Made by a program: the position numbers and the translations under genes. Below are positions 12,650 through 15,049 of a stretch of 15,049 nucleotides of DNA, one piece after another. How positions within the stretch are numbered: the first letter of the stretch is position 1; each line of letters opens with the position of its first letter. The notes below the pieces were generated by a model. That model saw nothing but the letters and a program-made list of their open reading frames with translations. It did not search any database and had not been told where the DNA came from. This DNA is from Bacteroidota bacterium (GTDB lineage: Bacteria; Bacteroidota; Bacteroidia; Bacteroidales; VadinHA17): the NCBI GenBank assembly GCA_023430725.1, contig JAEYZD010000204.1, positions 1 to 15,049 of the forward strand, read 5' to 3'.

Positions 12650-14822
12650 AGCTGTCTACCCTGATGACTCTCGTGATACCCTTGACGGACTGTATCTTTT
12701 TAATTATCCCGTAGAGGATGTTGATGTTGGGTACCAGCAGTTCGGCACGCCCCTCAAAGAGGCCGTGGTTCATGCTGTAGGTGAAGTTTTTTACTGATAC
12801 AGTCTTGTATTCTGCAAGAATCTCGGTAATGCGCGACACAATCCCCAGGTTCTCCACACCGGTCAGCTTAATCTGAGCCAGAAAACCCCTGGCGGAGTCA
12901 AGCCTGGTCCAGCGCGCCCTTAAAATCCTGTAAGGGAAGCTGGATATCATAAAATCGGCATTCGGACAGGTGGCACGGTGGATCTTGATCCCCTCCAGCA
13001 CAGTCACAAATCCGAAGATACGGTCGCCGAACACCGGGTTGCAGCACTTGGCAAGCTTATAATCGAGTCCTTCAACCCTCTCATCTATAACGAGATAATC
13101 TCCTCCGGATGAAGTTGTTTCATCCTGGGTGCTTATTTCGGGCGCCCTGGGCAGACTCTCTTCGGGCTGTTCATCAGACCTGAGAAGCACCTTCTTAAGC
13201 TGAAGCAGATCAATCTCACCGATTGCGATACTGAAATAGAGATCCTGTGAGGTTTTAAACCCGTACTCTGTCAGCAGCTTGACGACGGTGGCATCGCCGT
13301 AGGGTATCTTCCAGTTCTTCAACCTGCGGGTGAGTGTCTCCTTTCCCTCGGCAGCCAGCTTGAATTTCTCCTCGTTGAGAGCCTGTTTTATCTTGGTGCG
13401 TGCCTTATTGGTGATTACAAATGAGAGCCAGTCGCGCTTCGGAGTTTGTTTCACCGATGTGATGACCGATACATGATCACCGTTCTGGAGCTTCTGCTTA
13501 AGCTGTACGTTTCTGCCGTTGACCTTCCCTCCTATACACTTGGAGCCCACTTCGGTATGGATGTCAAAGGCAAAGTCGAGCAGCGTCGATCCGACAGGCA
13601 GCTGTCGCACCTCACCCTTTGGGGTGAAGACAAAGACCTCGTCGGCATAGAGTCCGGGACGGATATCGCCAAGAAGGTCGCTTCCCTCCTTTTCCGATGC
13701 TCCGAGCACCTCGCGCATCTGGGCCATCCAGGCGTCGAGGCCGCCTTCGCCTCTCACACCCTTGTAACGGAAATGTGCTGCGAGACCCTTCTCTGCTATT
13801 TCATCCATACGCCTGGTGCGGATCTGCACCTCCACCCACTTGCCTGCGGGTGTGGCAACAGTAGTGTGCAGCGATTCATACCCGTTTGTCTTGGGCACAG
13901 AGATCCAGTCGCGCATCCGGCTCGGGTCAGGCTGATACATGTCGGTAATTACCGAGTATACCTGCCAGCACGTGGATTTCTCACTTGTCGGGTCAGCATC
14001 GATAATTATCCTTATGGCGAATATGTCAAAGACCTCTTCGAAGGCTACACCCTGGCGCTTCATCTTCTGCCAGATCGAATGAATCGATTTGGTACGGCTC
14101 CTGAGTTCATATTTCAATCCCAGTGCATCAAGCTTCTCCGTTACGGGAGCGGAGAACTCCCTGATGAGCCTGTTCCTGGATGTTGTCGTCTGTTTCAGCC
14201 TGGCCTCAATCACATTATATTCAGCCGGTTCCATGAGTTTCATGGCCAGGTCTTCCATCTCCGACTTGATGTTGTAATAGCCCAGCCGGTGTGCAAGTGG
14301 TGCGAAGAGAAAATAGGTTTCTGAGGCAACCGGGAGCCGCTCCTTATCTGATAGCCAGTCAAGGCGCCGCATAACAAGGAGTCGCTCTGCGAGAGCTATA
14401 AGAATGACCCTGCCGTCGTCTGCCAGTGAGAGCAGCAGTTTCCGGAAGTTCTCTGCCTGACCGGAGAAGTCCCTGCCTCTGAGGGCTGTAACGCGTGAAA
14501 GCCCTTTAATTACCTCCTTTATTGACGGGTCATTGAGGGCATCAATCTTTCCCCATGCTTCCGACCCTTCACTGAAGCCTGACAGGAGGGCGCTGATGAC
14601 GGCGGAGGTACCCAGCCCGATAGCGGAGGCGGTCACTCTGGCCAGCTCGAGGTAATAGAGCGGCAATGGCTCACCAAGGTACTTGATATCTGAAGGGTAG
14701 TATGTCCTTGCGATCTCCGTGGCAAGGCTAAGCGCCCTCCTCTCCGCGTCCGGGACGGGAGCGGGAAGGGCTTTGAGCACCAGGTTCTGCCTGCTGCGTA
14801 TCTGTGCTGCCAGTTCAGCCAT
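12648..14822 (-). CDS. rel: RelA/SpoT-family (p)ppGpp synthetase with degenerate hydrolase domain
   Basis: This 724-residue protein has the long Rel layout: N-terminal HD region, synthetase, TGS, helical, zinc-finger and ACT domains. The synthetase looks active: RTKSIHSIWQKM, DIFAIRI (266-272), RDWISVPKTNGYESLHT (304-320) and EVQIRT (331-336) with its catalytic Glu, then AEKGLAAHFRYKG. The hydrolase does not: the HD motif LLHDVVED is replaced by LLSGFSEG (79-86) and LADRLHNMRTL by LAERLLVMRRL. It should therefore make (p)ppGpp in response to stress but not degrade it, which implies a bifunctional or hydrolase paralogue elsewhere. TGS spans about 393-455. The C-terminal part keeps the AKCCNP pair, His615 and Cys619, typical of ribosome-linked regulation, and an ACT domain (643-724). 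It starts 5 bp after the upstream gene, so it is probably in its operon. It is convergent with dnaE. Confidence 0.93.
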   Translation of the reverse strand: MAELAAQIRSRQNLVLKALPAPVPDAERRALSLATEIARTYYPSDIKYLGEPLPLYYLELARVTASAIGLGTSAVISALLSGFSEGSEAWGKIDALNDPSIKEVIKGLSRVTALRGRDFSGQAENFRKLLLSLADDGRVILIALAERLLVMRRLDWLSDKERLPVASETYFLFAPLAHRLGYYNIKSEMEDLAMKLMEPAEYNVIEARLKQTTTSRNRLIREFSAPVTEKLDALGLKYELRSRTKSIHSIWQKMKRQGVAFEEVFDIFAIRIIIDADPTSEKSTCWQVYSVITDMYQPDPSRMRDWISVPKTNGYESLHTTVATPAGKWVEVQIRTRRMDEIAEKGLAAHFRYKGVRGEGGLDAWMAQMREVLGASEKEGSDLLGDIRPGLYADEVFVFTPKGEVRQLPVGSTLLDFAFDIHTEVGSKCIGGKVNGRNVQLKQKLQNGDHVSVITSVKQTPKRDWLSFVITNKARTKIKQALNEEKFKLAAEGKETLTRRLKNWKIPYGDATVVKLLTEYGFKTSQDLYFSIAIGEIDLLQLKKVLLRSDEQPEESLPRAPEISTQDETTSSGGDYLVIDERVEGLDYKLAKCCNPVFGDRIFGFVTVLEGIKIHRATCPNADFMISSFPYRILRARWTRLDSARGFLAQIKLTGVENLGIVSRITEILAEYKTVSVKNFTYSMNHGLFEGRAELLVPNINILYGIIKKIQSVKGITRVIRVDS

Positions 14823-14827
14823 GGTAA

Positions 14828-15049
14828 TTATTTTAAAGGTGAATTGGGCTCCCTCTTCATCTCGAGGTAGTAGGCATAGTCAACCAGCGCGGGGGTGACT
14901 CTCTGCAGCAGTGCCGTGAATCGGCCTTCCCACGTCATGATCTTGTTCCTCTTCTTCTTCCGGATACCCTTAAGGATCCAGTATGCAACGAACTCGGGCG
15001 ACATCAGCTTCTTTTCCTCCCTTGGCGAGTTGCCCTGCTCAGAGCCATC
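14828..15049 (-). CDS. Probable short-chain dehydrogenase, C-terminal end only (gene runs off window)
   Basis: The minus-strand frame from the window edge to the TAA at 14828-14830 gives 73 residues, read from the nucleotides: ...LMSPEFVAYWILKGIRKKK..., then TWEGRFTALLQRVTPALVDY and YLEMKREPNSPLK. The pattern SPEFVA..IL.GIRK, a short hydrophobic stretch, then an amphipathic helix and a Pro-rich end is typical of the C-terminus of short-chain dehydrogenase/reductase proteins in Bacteroidota. The nucleotide-binding and catalytic motifs lie outside the window, so the family call is tentative and the substrate is unknown. The stop codon is 5 bp from the rel start codon, which indicates cotranscription. 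Confidence 0.55.
   Translation of the reverse strand, partial: DGSEQGNSPREEKKLMSPEFVAYWILKGIRKKKRNKIMTWEGRFTALLQRVTPALVDYAYYLEMKREPNSPLK

Noticed and set aside
13446..14324. 292-codon plus-strand frame antisense to rel
   Set aside because: Shadow of the rel coding sequence; no recognisable domain and no start context.

Overview
The window reads as chromosomal DNA of a member of the Bacteroidota, probably Bacteroidales-like. The evidence is the protein families (Bacteroidota-type GyrA, DnaE and Rel paralogues), a lipoprotein with acidic residues after the lipid-modified cysteine, start codons without clear Shine-Dalgarno sequences, and two promoters of the Bacteroides type (TTTG, about 20 bp, TAnnTTTG). 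No rRNA, tRNA, CRISPR array or transposase was seen.

Layout. The left part is ordinary: the 3' two-thirds of gyrA (+), a secreted TPR protein with its own promoter and terminator (+), a small lipoprotein (-), a DUF2461 protein (+), and a secreted YtfJ-like thioredoxin-fold protein (+). The last of these converges, across a bidirectional terminator, on a stand-alone alanyl-tRNA editing domain protein (-). Next come a secreted M48-type metallopeptidase whose zinc motif reads QExxH instead of HExxH (-) and, upstream of it on the same strand, an XRE/S24 repressor.

The centre (about 7.2 to 12.6 kb) is the most interesting part. A LexA/UmuD-like repressor (XRE helix-turn-helix plus self-cleaving S24 domain, with A-G cleavage site, Ser and Lys all visible) is divergent from a Y-family polymerase (dinB type) and a second, DnaE2-like C-family polymerase. 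Two near-identical 21-bp inverted repeats, TTTGATTA-N5-TAATCAAA, lie side by side in front of the repressor gene, and one covers its predicted promoter. This looks like a self-contained, damage-induced mutagenesis module: DNA damage would trigger repressor self-cleavage, freeing transcription of two translesion polymerases. Both polymerase genes are preceded by the same composite repetitive leader (GTCTGAGA octamers, then GACCTTCA-type octamers and a 25-bp tandem unit). In front of dnaE the two arms can form a 19-bp RNA stem ending exactly at the start codon.

The right part holds a Rel/SpoT-family (p)ppGpp synthetase with a degenerate hydrolase domain (-), convergent with dnaE across a 68-bp spacer filled by GATTTGC heptamers and a hairpin. 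The end of a probable short-chain dehydrogenase gene sits 5 bp upstream of rel and probably shares its operon.
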